Shown here piece by piece: positions 31,656-42,189 of a stretch of DNA of 64,000 nt. The notes below the pieces were generated by a model. That model had not been told where the DNA came from and did no database searches. It saw nothing but the letters and a program-made list of their open reading frames with translations. A program made the translations under genes and the position numbers. This stretch comes from Adenophora triphylla var. japonica. Taxonomy: Eukaryota > Streptophyta > Magnoliopsida > Asterales > Campanulaceae. How positions within the stretch are numbered: position 1 is the stretch's first letter; each line of letters begins with the position of its first letter. Location of the stretch: positions 248,001-312,000 of the forward strand of contig JAFEMH010000333.1 of the NCBI GenBank assembly GCA_022495995.1. The letters are read 5' to 3'.

Positions 31656-32523
31656 CTTCCTCCGTCTCACATTAGTGTGGACCAAAAATTGTGACACAAG
31701 AATTAAGAAAAAGTATGAAAGAGAAATAGGTGGAGGAGGTGTTTGTTGTTGGGATAGAAGACCAACCGTACTAGACATCGGAGCAAAAAGGGTTGGAAAT
31801 TTTCGTCTAAAGCTGCTGAAGGTGAGGGCGGCCGCGCAGGTGGTGAGCGCGACCGCGCACCTGGACCGCAAGTGATGCTCGGAGGAGCTTATTCCTGCGC
31901 GACCGCGCTGAAGGGAGTGAGCGACCGCGCTGGATGGCCGAGGACGGTGATTGTTTCTCGTTTATTGAGGGCGACCGCGCTTATAGCGTGCGCGGCCGCT
32001 GCTGACGGGGAGGAAAGTCCTGGGCCGGGTCTTTAGACGTAATTTAGGGAATCCTTGTCCATCTAGGGCTTGGTTTACTCCCTACTATATATTATAAGTT
32101 GTATTCCGCCCCTAGACTTGTTGTAACACATATTTTACATTCATAGTGCAAGATCCTGGCTTGGTAGTGCCCTGCACGTAGCCAATCAATTTGGTGAACT
32201 GGGTTAACAATTTCTTGTGTTCTTTTCTGTTTTTCATTGATTTCTTGTGCTTGGTTTGTGTGCGATTATTATTCTTGTAGGTTTGCTTGGGTGTGGAGGG
32301 CCATATTCACAACATTTGTGAGTATGAAAAATTAAATAGGAGAGAGAAAGAGTGGGAGAAATAGCAAATTGATTGGTGTTGTGAGTATAAAAGTAAAGTA
32401 GGAGAGAGAATGAGTGGGTAGAACAGTAAAGATTATTTGCCATTTTTGACAGTCTACACTAATCTAAAACGAATCAAAAGGAAAATAAGTTCATACTAAC
32501 GTGGTAACGTGGTACGGAGGGAG
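31656..32523. mobile_element. Stowaway-like MITE enlarged by an inserted LTR-like segment
   Basis: Ends are CTTCCTCCGT and its inverted counterpart ACGGAGGGAG, next to TA on both sides (31654-31655, 32524-32525), which fits Tc1/mariner Stowaway elements. Further in, ATTAGTGTGGAC on the left matches ATTAGTGTAGAC on the right in inverted sense. The right half has two related GTGAGTAT(G/A)AAA...AGGAGAGAGAA repeats. The middle (about 31,791-32,314) is foreign. Confidence 0.6.
31791..32314 (+). repeat. Probable solo LTR of a Copia (Tork-like) element
   Basis: The segment runs from GGTTGGAAAT to CACAACA. Its 3' half shares phrases in the same order with the LTR at 33701-34226: TTGTAACACAT, GGCTTGG, GTAGCCA/GTAGTTCA, TTGGTGAA..GGGTTAACAA and TTTCTTGTGTTC. 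Its 5' half has five GCGACCGCGC-type motifs. The first base of the expected TG is mutated, and I found no matching target duplication, so the exact edges are uncertain. Confidence 0.5.
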
Positions 32524-32525
32524 TA

Positions 32526-33198
32526 TATTGTGAAGAAAGACATTAAATTAGACACTATATATGCTCACTGCTCCAAGTAACGAATCATGGAGCAAGTAAA
32601 AAATGAATGTCTGATTTTTCAATAATTTTATCTCAAAATATAATAATCATATTTTTGGAAACTTATTAATCCATCCATCCATCCATCCATCCATCCATCA
32701 TCAAACAACAAAATTTATTCACATTTAAGTCATGTTCGATAATCGTTTAATTTGAAGCATTTTAAGGGAATATAAAAATAAGCTTGCTTGATAAAATGAG
32801 TTTTTTAAACGTATTGATATATTAAAAAAATATCTTTTGTTAAATATTATTTTCATCTCTGCCAAATTATTAGCTTTTTTTTCTATTTCCGCATATTCTA
32901 AAAACAGACACTAAATATTTAATTAGTGGGACCGAATTGGTGCATCAACTTTAAGTTTTTCGAGGTCGGTCATTTTTGTTGCAGAAAATGACATCGGGTC
33001 CAGCCCAATCAAATGGGTCCAATCTATTTGAAGCCACAAGTGGTTTTGTTTTGTTTTCTCAATAATAAATATTAAATATTATTTGACAGGATAAATTGAA
33101 ACAGACTAAATTAATACACACATTACCTCTAAATAAATTCTACAAATTAGCACTACATAAACTGAAAATGTCACATTCCCACATGACATACACGCTTG
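32526..33198. other. AT-rich non-coding DNA with a CCAT microsatellite
   Basis: Contains (CCAT)7 at about 32671-32699 and AT-rich sequence downstream of the kinase 3' end. No gene seen. Confidence 0.7.
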
Positions 33199-33695
33199 TT
33201 ATGATAAGGAAGTACGCGAGGGAGACCCGTAGAATAACCTCATCATGGGGTCACCGAATGTTGGTGGCTGACTACAACATGTTGGGGCAGTACGACTAGT
33301 TGCACAGGGCGTTGGTGAGACCGGACCTTTAGTAACGCCCTTGAGATTGAGATGAATACTAGAGCTAGAAGCTGCAGAGATATAACGCCAAGAAGTAGGC
33401 TTTTTATCACAAATCTCGCACAAAATAGGCGTTGACTTTTGAAAGGTCAATGGACACTCTACGCGCCGTACATTTTGAGTCATGCCTCTGGTTAATACTA
33501 ATGCTGCAGTATGAAGGTGTTGCAACCCAGGAGCAGCAGCAGCGCATATCTGTAATTGTTGCAACCAAGACGAGCAAAAATATCCTTTGTCTCGTACATT
33601 ATTAGATGGGCTTATATTCTGACCTGATTGGTATTCCAACACCCTTTCTAGATCCTGCACTGAACCATTCAGCACCTTGTCTAGATTCTGCACTG
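33199..33695 (-). pseudogene. 3' part of the same kinase gene, cut off by the Copia insertion (about 165 codons)
   Basis: Removing 33701-36390 and one ACCCA copy joins this segment in frame to codon 353 of the kinase, giving an uninterrupted frame of 517 codons. It continues the DL(D/E)(K/R)VL motif, then shows a decayed second kinase piece: YFCSSWLQQLQICAAAAPGLQHLHTA matches RFCLSWLQRLQICLGAARGLQHLHAA of the upstream kinase. After that LCEICDKKPTSWRY and SSSIHLNL look like a DC1 zinc-binding domain that has lost several cysteines. The last 45 residues are unlike anything I recognise. Without the upstream part it has no start codon of its own. Confidence 0.7.
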
Positions 33696-33700
33696 ACCCA

Positions 33701-34226
33701 TGTTGGTTTAGGAGTCCTAAACTACAAGGAAAAAGGGGACTAAGTCGGAGGGGTTTGTTGAGGTCAAGGAGGATTCAAAACGGAGAAGGAGTCTGAGCAC
33801 GGCTGGGAGGAGCGCGAGGCGGGCGCCTGGAATGGCCGAGGCGGGCGCCTCAAGGGTCGAAGGTGTGGCCGAGGTCTGTTCAACGCGAGGCGGCCGCATG
33901 GAAGGCTTGAGGCGGGCGCCTCAAGCATGGCCGGGTTTTGGGCTTCGATTTGTTTCCTTATTTGATTGTAACTCTTCTTAAATTAGATTTAGGGTTTCCT
34001 TGTAACTATATAAGCATAATTTCGGCCTAGAACACATTGTAGCAACATATTAGAGAGACTAATAACATATTGGCTTGGCAATTGCCCCCGGACGTAGTTC
34101 ACGAGTTGGTGAATGAACCGGGTAAACAACTCTTGTGTTCTTGTGTGTGATTGTTTCTTTCTTGTACGTGTGGGTGTGTTAATTTCTTTGTGTTGATTGC
34201 AAACGGAGAGCACCAATTTCACAACA
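33701..34226 (+). repeat. Left LTR of the Tork-like element
   Basis: 526 bp, TGTTGG...CAACA. Three GAGGCGGGCGCCT(C/G)-type palindromes lie at about 33,818-33,930. A TATA-like CTATATAAG lies at about 34,005-34,013. Confidence 0.92.
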
Positions 34227-34762
34227 ACTGGTATCAGAGCTTTGGTTCGGAGGATTCAAAATTCTTTCATTAGTTGATTAATTTTGAATCGCGTTCTTGG
34301 GGATTTTGGTGAAGCGGCCAAGATGAAGAACCATATCGAGAAATTCGCGGTGTGAATTTCACGTTTTGGAAGACAAGGATTGAAGACTACCTTTATTGTA
34401 AGGATCTTCATAAGCCCTCAAGGAGAAGCCCTGAGACATGTCACAAGGGGATTGGGAGGTGTTGGATCGGAAGGCGTTAGGAGCGGTAAGGAGTGCCCTA
34501 ACCGACGATGTTGCACGAACGCCATGTGGAGGCCAAGACAACGGTGGAGTTGCTACAAACGCCGTCGGACATGTATGAGAAGCCGTCGAATATCAATAAG
34601 GTGCATTTGATAAAGAGGTTTGCGAATGCGAAGATGTCGTAGGGGCGCACAATGGCAAGTCATATCGGCAATTTCAAAGGTATGCGGACCAATCAAAAGT
34701 GTTGATATTACTTTCTCCGATGAAGTGCTAGCTTGTTTTCTTCTAAAATCGTTGCCCGATAG

Positions 34763-35035
34763 TTGGGAGGTTACTCACAACGATTAGTACGTCGAAACCG
34801 GTTGGTGTATACGGAGGTTAGAGATCTCATCCCGCAAGAGGAGTTGCGAAGGAAGGAGAAAAGGGGAGAATCGTCCGTAGATGGGGCCGCACTTAGGGTG
34901 GAGAGAAAAAGGGGTGGACCTAAGGGGAAAAAGGTCAAGTGCTACAATTGTGGTGAATTGGGGCACATCGGTTATGATTGTCCTAGGAAAAAGTGGTGGT
35001 GCGACGCGTGGTGGATGATGGTGGTGATGTATTAA
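34763..35035 (+). pseudogene. Copia gag remnant with zinc knuckle
   Basis: This frame holds a basic stretch (RKEKRGE...KRGGPKGKK) and the complete knuckle CYNCGELGHIGYDC, then ends. Upstream gag is present in other frames and carries several stops, so no full Gag is made. The protease fragment follows in another frame at about 35,040-35,120. Confidence 0.7.
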
Positions 35036-35864
35036 TCCTAGGGGAGGAGCAATCGGGTGAAGATTGGGTGTTGGATTACGGAGCTTCTTGTCATGCTAGT
35101 GGGGATGCGGAATCAATGAGGCGTTACAAACCGAGATTTTGGGGTTCTCTATCTTGGTGATGGTCAACCATCAAGATCAAAGGTAAGGGGGATGTAATGA
35201 TGAAGACACCTAACGGGGTTTTTACAACTACACAACGTGATGCATGTTCCGGATTTGAGGAGGAGGGTGATTTCGTGGGACAACTTGACGGTGAAGGATA
35301 CGGTGTTTCGTTCATTGGTGGGTCTTGGGAAGTCACAAAAGGGGCTAAGGTGTTGGCTCGTAGGGTTAAGGGGAAGACGTTGTACTCTACCTACAATGTC
35401 GTTTTTCGTTCCGGTGGGAGCAAGAGGCTAAAGAACCGGCCTGTTGATGTAAAAAGGGGAGACATCAAGAAACGGTATGTTGGGGGGGACTTAAAGTTGA
35501 TCAACGTGGTGTGGAAGTCCAAGGGCCCTAACAGAGCGGTTTCGCATCAAGAATAGTCGATGCAAGAAACAAGGTGTGTCCGAGTTTCAAGGGGAAGCAT
35601 TGCGAGAAAGGTGGGTCTGGAGGGAGAAGGCGAAGTTAGACTTGCGGGGAGAAATCAAGGTAGAAGCTGATTTGGGGAGGCAAGAACGATCTAACACGGA
35701 GAGGTTGAAACGTCGCTTGGTTTCAACTCGCCTTAGTACTTGAGGAGAGGTGTGGTAGTGTCAAGCCAATATGGATGAGGGGGAAATGTGTTCGAAGGTC
35801 TTTACTCCGTGGTGGGAGTTGATGGGTGATTCTATGTTTGTTAGTTTAGTCTCCGGTGGGAGAT

Positions 35865-36390
35865 TGTTGGTTTAGGAGTCCTAAACTACAAGGAAAAAGG
35901 GGACTAAGTCGGAGGGGTTTGTTGAGGTCAAGGAGGATTCAAAACGGAGAAGGAGTCTGAGCACGGCTGGGAGGAGCGCGAGGCGGGCGCCTGGAATGGC
36001 CGAGGCGGGCGCCTCAAGGGTCGAAGGTGTGGCCGAGGTCTGTTCAACGCGAGGCGGCCGCATGGAAGGCTTGAGGCGGGCGCCTCAAGCATGGCCGGGT
36101 TTTGGGCTTCGATTTGTTTCCTTATTTGATTGTAACTCTTCTTAAATTAGATTTAGGGTTTCCTTGTAACTATATAAGCATAATTTCGGCCTAGAACACA
36201 TTGTAGCAACATATTAGAGAGACTAATAACATATTGGCTTGGCAATTGCCCCCGGACGTAGTTCACGAGTTGGTGAATGAACCGGGTAAACAACTCTTGT
36301 GTTCTTGTGTGTGATTGTTTCTTTCTTGTACGTGTGGGTGTGTTAATTTCTTTGTGTTGATTGCAAACGGAGAGCACCAATTTCACAACA
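35865..36390 (+). repeat. Right LTR of the Tork-like element
   Basis: 526 bp, apparently identical to 33701-34226. Its end lies inside codon 353 of the kinase gene. Confidence 0.92.
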
Positions 36391-37447
36391 ACCCATCCAT
36401 AGGGGGGTCTTGGTATTTTGGCACCTCATCTAGATCAGGAACCAAGCCAATATCCATAGTAGGGTCTTGGTATTTTGGCACCTTGTCTAGATCCGGAACC
36501 AAACCAATATCCTTATCAGGGTCTTGATACAGAACACAATTATCCATAGGAGGATCTTGGCATTTGAGCACCTTCTCTAAATCCAGTACCACATCATCCA
36601 TAGTTGGGCGTGCAGAAGGGTCTATTTTCAAGCTTCTGTTTATAATATCAACAAACCTTGTTAAAGAATCTATTGAAATTTCCCCCTTGATTTCACTATC
36701 GACATTTTTCTGTGCCCAAAGTCCTAAGTCCTCATCTCCCTTGCGATAGTAGCTCTCAAAACCACGATCCCAAGGCATTTTCCGACATAACACTTGGAAC
36801 AATACTACCCCAAAGGCATATACGTCTATTTTCCTTGTTACATGGCCACACTGAAGATATTCCGGAGCGTAAAACCCACGGGTGCCTTTCAGATCAGTGG
36901 CCATCGAGGATTTTGTTTGGCCGGAATGGGACAACATCGACATCCCCAAGTCTGAAACCTTAGCAACAAAATTTTCGTCTAGTAAAATATTTTCAGGCTT
37001 GACGTCACGGTGAATTATGCCTTTGGGAAATTCTTCTGTTGCAGCATGAAGGTGTTGCAGCCCACGAGCGGCACCAAGGCATATTTGTAGTCTTTGCAGC
37101 CAAGACAAGCAAAAACGCCTTTTGTGTCCTACATAATCGGATAAACTTTCCTTTTTCATGTATTTGTAAACAAGAATATTCTGACTTGATTGGTTGCAAT
37201 AGCCTAGCAAAGGGACGATATGGGGGTGCTGAATCTTGGGGGCGGTCTGAATCTCTTTTTCTAACCCGTTAGAGCTTGGGTATAAATGCTTCACGGCAAC
37301 AAGATTATTTTTCCCTTCGATACATACTTTGGTGAGATACACCTTTCCTTCTCCTCCTTGTCCGAGGAGCTTGCTCTTGACAAAGCCATTTCTTGCGTCT
37401 TTGATCTGATCTATTGGAATGTGACAGATGCTTTTAGAGGACGACAT
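36383..37447 (-). CDS. Receptor-like cytoplasmic Ser/Thr kinase (5' part, 354 aa as now ended)
   Basis: Catalytic domain, residues about 25-295: Gly loop GQGGEGKVY (29-37), Lys53 in AVK, likely helix-C Glu65, catalytic HRD (146-148, so an RD kinase), DLG (166-168, Leu instead of Phe) and APE (194-196). WLQRLQICLGAARGLQHLH (115-134) and the subdomain order resemble plant receptor-like kinases of the FERONIA/CrRLK1L-related class. There is no signal peptide or membrane segment, so it is probably cytoplasmic. After the kinase fold, residues 289-352 carry three 19-residue repeats with PDLDKVPKYQDPTMD. A Copia insertion cuts the frame at codon 353, adding two codons before a stop. All key residues are present, so the kinase part could still be active. 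A possible TATA sequence lies near 37,514-37,520. Which family member this is cannot be told from sequence alone. Confidence 0.85.
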   Translation of the reverse strand: MSSSKSICHIPIDQIKDARNGFVKSKLLGQGGEGKVYLTKVCIEGKNNLVAVKHLYPSSNGLEKEIQTAPKIQHPHIVPLLGYCNQSSQNILVYKYMKKESLSDYVGHKRRFCLSWLQRLQICLGAARGLQHLHAATEEFPKGIIHRDVKPENILLDENFVAKVSDLGMSMLSHSGQTKSSMATDLKGTRGFYAPEYLQCGHVTRKIDVYAFGVVLFQVLCRKMPWDRGFESYYRKGDEDLGLWAQKNVDSEIKGEISIDSLTRFVDIINRSLKIDPSARPTMDDVVLDLEKVLKCQDPPMDNCVLYQDPDKDIGLVPDLDKVPKYQDPTMDIGLVPDLDEVPKYQDPPMDGLL

Positions 37448-37953
37448 GAGTAATGTCTTAGTTCAACCTTCCTTGAAAACTTGTGCCTGATTTTACCGTT
37501 CAGCCCAAAAATATAAGGATTAAAAACGCCTATGGGGTGGAGATGGCATATTCATTTTGCGCGATCACCATATCAAGGAAAGGAAGTAGGAGAGACTATA
37601 TAGTCAGAAAAGTTGGTTCATGGAACATAAACTATGGATGAATATGGACATGGATTATTTATATATCTAAGGGTTTTTTTTTTTTCAATTTTACAGGTAA
37701 AATGGAAGGGGATATATTTTGTAAAAAAGACAACGAATCGGATAATACGCTCACCACTTCAACGAATGCACCTTGGAGATAGAAGCATATAGAAGTAAAA
37801 ACTCAACGGAATCCACTACAGAGATAGAGTGTAGAAGTATGTCCGTGTACCACTAGATGGAATAATCCACTAAAGAAAGGAAGTAAGAGGGGAGGCTATG
37901 GTAAGAAATGTTGCTTTGGGAAATATAAACACTTGGATGAACCTAAACATAGT

Positions 37954-38007
<54 letters not shown>

Positions 38008-38209
38008 AAGGGATATATATATATAGTTTTCAATTTGCCATGACGCAGGAAGGCACATAGCTGTTGATCTTTCACCGTTGATCCAAGAATAAATTAATAT
38101 CCAAATTAATCTAATAAACCCCACTCCATGCCGGCCTCTAATACATTCCCACACGCACTTGCAACGATGTGCAAATATTCAAGTTTTAAGCCTGCAACCA
38201 ACCACCTAA
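37448..38209. other. Upstream region of the kinase gene
   Basis: Non-coding. It includes a possible promoter for the minus-strand kinase (TATATAAAT on the minus strand near 37,658-37,667, and TTATATT near 37,514), and an AT microsatellite at 37,956-38,005. No other gene seen. Confidence 0.55.
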
Positions 38210-38825
38210 GGGCATTTCCAATGGGAGGAATTAGTGGAAGGTACCAAAATCAAATTTTGGTACCTTTCACACTATTTATAGGGTATCAAATTTGCATTTC
38301 CAATGGAGAGAGTTAACTAAGGGTATCAAAATTAAATTTTGGTACATTTCAAAATTTTTAACTAATTAAATAATTTTAATAATTACATATAAATAATTTG
38401 TAATAATAAAAAATAATTATTTAATTAATTTTTTATATTGTTAACTTTATTTCACCTTTCAAATATTTTATTTAAATTTAATAAAAATATTATTGCAAAC
38501 AAAGTAACTACTCCTAATTTTCTAAATAATATAAATTTAATAAAATATAGTAAAGTTGATAGTTAGTCCAAATTTTGGGACAAAAAAGTCAAGATTCCTT
38601 ACATTTTCTTAACTTTCTACTTGGTTGTACACAATTTCAACCCATTCTCTCCCTTTCATGCGCGTGTGTCTCACTTGCTTGGAGTTAGGCAAGGTACCAA
38701 ATTTGATACCTCGCTTAGCTCTTTATCAAATTTTAGTACCTCAACTTTGCCCCATTGAAAATGCCAACTCCTTTGGTTTGGAAGGTACCAAAATTTGATT
38801 TTGGTACCTCCCATTGGAGTTGCCC
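38210..38825. mobile_element. PIF/Harbinger (Tourist-like) MITE, 616 bp
   Basis: Terminal inverted repeats GGGCATTTCCAATGGGAGG and (inverted) GGGCAACTCCAATGGGAGG, flanked by a TAA duplication (38207-38209 and 38826-38828). Internal GGTACCAAAATCAAATTTTG is mirrored at the right end. The interior is AT-rich and non-coding. Confidence 0.9.
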
Positions 38826-38828
38826 TAA

Positions 38829-39954
38829 CAAAAAAAAATGTCCTTTGTTCTGAAGCTGAAGCTGATAGGAAAGTCTACGTCAACCACTGAAATGAGAAGA
38901 TAAGAAAATTGTGTGCAAGGCAATTTCTAAGGAATCTACCAAGAACTTCTATTTTCCAAAATAACCCAAGTTATTAGAAAAGAAAATACTATATTTTAAT
39001 GTAATCCTCAAGGAACATACTATCTCTTAGAGGGAATTCCTCTTTAATTTCCTAGAGAATCCACATTGACTTTTGGAAATTTCAAGGGGAGATTTCCCCC
39101 ATATTTAGGTAGGAAACTTCCCTCCATATTTAGGTGGTGTTTATGTGGATATTTTGTCTCTGCAAGCTAGTCTTCTTGTGGGATTTGGGGGTCCACATCT
39201 TCTGCCGGCCTCAATTTTTTAAAACCGGATTACCACACTTACTTGTAGGAATTGGGTAATTTTTCAAAAGGGGGCAAATCATTTTCACTAATTAAAAGAG
39301 GGTAAAAAATAAATAGTGCATTTTTATCTTCATAAAAATGGGGCAAGTTCCAAGAAATTGAACTAAGAACCCTAAATTTTGAAACATTTGCACTGGTAAA
39401 CAAAAAAAAAAAAACTAAAAATTGTCCCCATAAGGCACTTACCGACTCCGCCAGTTCTTACATGGACTATTGAATCAACCAATGAAGGGCTAATTGATTA
39501 TATTGAAGCGGAGTTACTCAGTAGTTGATTGGAGAGTGCAAGGATGAAAATTAACAATCTTTTTGAACCTAAAAGGTAGGCATTTCACTTATAAAAGTCA
39601 ATTTCTCTGATAATTTCACATTTGGAAAGTAAAGATCAACAGTTAATCAAAAGAAAAGTGGGAAAAAATTGATTACAAAAAGAGGGATTTGGGGCTATCG
39701 GTACAAATTGAGAAGTTGGATTCTTTAACGGTCCGGATTAAATATGACCGTTGGTGGGAAGGTGAGGTAAAAAAAATTAGAATAATTATCGACCTATAAA
39801 TATACTACCCTTCGTTAAAATAAATATAATGTACTATTTATTTAGTGATAAAATACTGAAACATACGTTTTAAATTTTTTACAACTAATGCAATGATGTT
39901 GGATGATATAACTTTTTTTAACAGAATGATGACATGGAATATATTTGGAGTATT
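38829..39954. other. Non-coding AT-rich DNA
   Basis: No open frame with family features, RNA gene or clear repeat boundary was found here. Confidence 0.6.
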
Positions 39955-40623
39955 AGACTACCCACATGGCTTCATTCCACCATTTCATTTAACCACTTTA
40001 ACACTTTATCTCATCCACCTCATATTTCAACTATTTATTTCATTTAACCTCCCTACAATGACTAAATTAAATTAAATTTTAACTTCCTTCAACTCATCAT
40101 TCTATACCCCACCACTTTTATTTTATTTATATTATCTATTTTTATGATTAATAAAATTATTATTATTTATAATTAAAAAAATATTTCACACTTAATTAAA
40201 AAAAATATTGCATCAATTTATAGGAAAAAAAATGATGATTTTTTTTAAATAGAGGCTAAAATGGAGAAGGATAATTGAGAAATGAGTGTTTTTTTTTTTT
40301 TTGTGTCCAAATCAAATGAAACTTGTATCAATTTATAGGAAAAAAAATGATGAATTTTGGCAAAAAAAAAATTAAAAAAAAATAATTTACTAGGTGATAA
40401 TTCAGCTCAAAGAATTGAGATTAAAAAATATCTTAAAATTCAACGGACCAATACCAGGTGACACTTGGCACAACCATAAAAAAAAGGAAAATTGGACATT
40501 TCATCTGGATGAAACATTTCAACTTCATTTTTCATTTAACACATTTCAACTAACCCATTGCATTGTTACAACTAACTAAAACACATTTCAACCCCATTTC
40601 ATTCCACCCATTGTAGATAGTCT
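39955..40623. mobile_element. Possible MITE with imperfect terminal inverted repeats
   Basis: The left end AGACTACCCACATGG and the inverted right end AGACTATCTACAATGG agree over most positions, and both ends carry CATTTCATT-like sequence. TATTA precedes the left end and TAATA follows the right. The edges and superfamily are not settled. Confidence 0.35.
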
Positions 40624-40656
40624 TAATACTTACATTGTCAATAAAAACACGTCAAG

Positions 40657-41567
40657 TAAGGGTGTAAATGATTAGGTTTGTACCAATTTACAGGCCGAAC
40701 CACTATTTATCGGTTTGGGAAAATTTCAGATCGAATCGAACCATGAAAAAGTTCAAACCAAACCAAACCGTCATGGTTTGATTCTGTTTGGTTCAAACTG
40801 TGATTCAGTTATATAGTTCAGACTGCGTTCCAAATCATGGTTTATACCGCAATCCAGACCATAGTTCAAACCATGATTTAGACTAAGGTTCAAACCATGA
40901 TTATGATTGTGGTTCATACCACGATTTAGACTGCGACTCATTGTCTATTGTTGTTAAAATTTTCCATTATCATGAAGGAAGAGCGAGGGATGCGAGAGTT
41001 GAAGAGGAAAGTCAAAGGAATCGAGAGACTAGAGGAAGAGAGAGATGAAAGAAGAAAACACACTATACACTGTTGATCGTGGAGAGAACTTGATTTGTTA
41101 TGTATAGCAATAATGATAAAAAAAAAATGCTAAAATTTATATTGAATAAGATGTAAAACGGGAGGATATGATTAGTATGTTGTAATATAGGTTTTTTTTA
41201 TAGAACTAATGGTAAATATTACTCTAACATACAAATATATAGTTAATATATGCGTTAAGGTGGTTCAGTCTATTGATTTGATCATATGGTTTGTGGTTTG
41301 GTCTAGTGGTTTGGACTGATGGTTCGGTTGATAGTTTGGTTTGGTGGTTCAATCTGGCATTTCGATTTGTGGTTCGATCTGACAGTCTCAAACTTTGGTT
41401 TGGTTTGATTTTGTTCGGTCTAAAAGGGTCAGACCACAAAACAAATCGAACCATGCAGTTTGCCAATTTTGAGAACGAACCAAACCATTTATGATTGAAA
41501 ACTGAACCAAAGTGCATGATTTGATTTGGTCTCAAAACGCGATTTGAAACGATCCGCTTACCCCCTA
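40657..41567. mobile_element. hAT-like non-autonomous element, 911 bp
   Basis: Ends TAAGGGTGTAAATG and (inverted) TAGGGGGTAAGCGG, flanked by 8-bp duplications with one mismatch (ACGTCAAG 40649-40656, ACTTCAAG 41568-41575), the size expected for hAT. The interior is filled with diverged GGTTCAAACC / GGTTTGA(A)CC phrases on both strands. The 164-codon minus-strand frame across it reflects those repeats. Confidence 0.75.
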
Positions 41568-41754
41568 ACTTCAAGTAAACTGACCTTGTTAAATGTTTAA
41601 CCAATTTTACGGTATGAAAACCATTATATGACTTTTCTCCCAATTTTCTTTCCATCTTCTTCCTCAGTTTGAAAACCCCAACAATTTCCACCCAAATCTT
41701 AGACATTATCTCTCTCATTTTCCCCTCTTTCCACCTTCATTTCATCTTTAACCC

Positions 41755-41899
41755 ATGTTTGCATCATCTTTCAACCCCCATCATCATCATCTTTCAACCT
41801 ACCCGCTCCGGCCTACAGCTCCACACCCACGTCAATCCCCTGCGCCCCTCTTTGATTTTGCGTCAAGCACTCCTCCCACACCCACCCGCCCCGAATTTT
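41755..41899 (+). other. Short Ser/Pro/His-rich open frame next to the Copia insertion
   Basis: An ATG at 41755 opens 48 codons with four His in a row and many Ser, Pro and Thr. Skipping the Copia element (41900-46566) and one ATTTT copy, the frame continues at 46572 and stays open for about 44 more codons. It could be a first exon whose gene was cut by element H at 46871. It could also be a chance frame in a CT-rich leader. Confidence 0.25.
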
Positions 41900-42189
41900 T
41901 GATAAGATGGTATTAGACTCTTAATTGTAGCTGTAAAAGCTTGAGTTTTATTAGCATCAACAGTGGTTTTTATAGGCCTCTACATAACAGAATGGAGAGA
42001 ACTAAGCAGCTAACTAAGTAGCTAGAAAATAGCTATTCTAAAAACTAAAACAATTTATCCCTACAAACCAGGGATTTATTCACCAGAAACAACTAAGCTA
42101 AATTCAAACTTAAACAAATCCATTTGACATGGTCTTCTTGCAGTCAAATATCCAACAAATCCTCCCTTAAACTGAACTGTGACAAACAT

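Larger units (their letters stand above)
33701..36390 (+). mobile_element. Young non-autonomous Copia (Tork-like) element, 2690 bp
   Basis: Two 526-bp LTRs (33701-34226 and 35865-36390) in which I find no mismatch by eye, flanked by a perfect ACCCA duplication (33696-33700 and 36391-36395). The primer site TGGTATCAGAGC (34229-34240) fits initiator tRNA-Met. The interior of 1638 bp is a deletion derivative. It keeps broken gag, a CCHC knuckle (CYNCGELGHIGYDC, about 34,940), a protease core VLDYGASCHA in which the usual DSG is DYG, and a SWEVTKGAKVLAR stretch as in the Tork protease-integrase spacer. Integrase, reverse transcriptase and RNase H are absent. A polypurine tract GGTGGGAGA precedes the right LTR. 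Identical LTRs mean a very recent jump, driven by a helper. Confidence 0.92.

Noticed and set aside
41224..41718. 164-codon minus-strand frame
   Set aside because: It covers the hAT-like element, whose interior consists of GGTTCAAACC-type repeats. Its Asn/Arg/Pro-rich product mirrors them.
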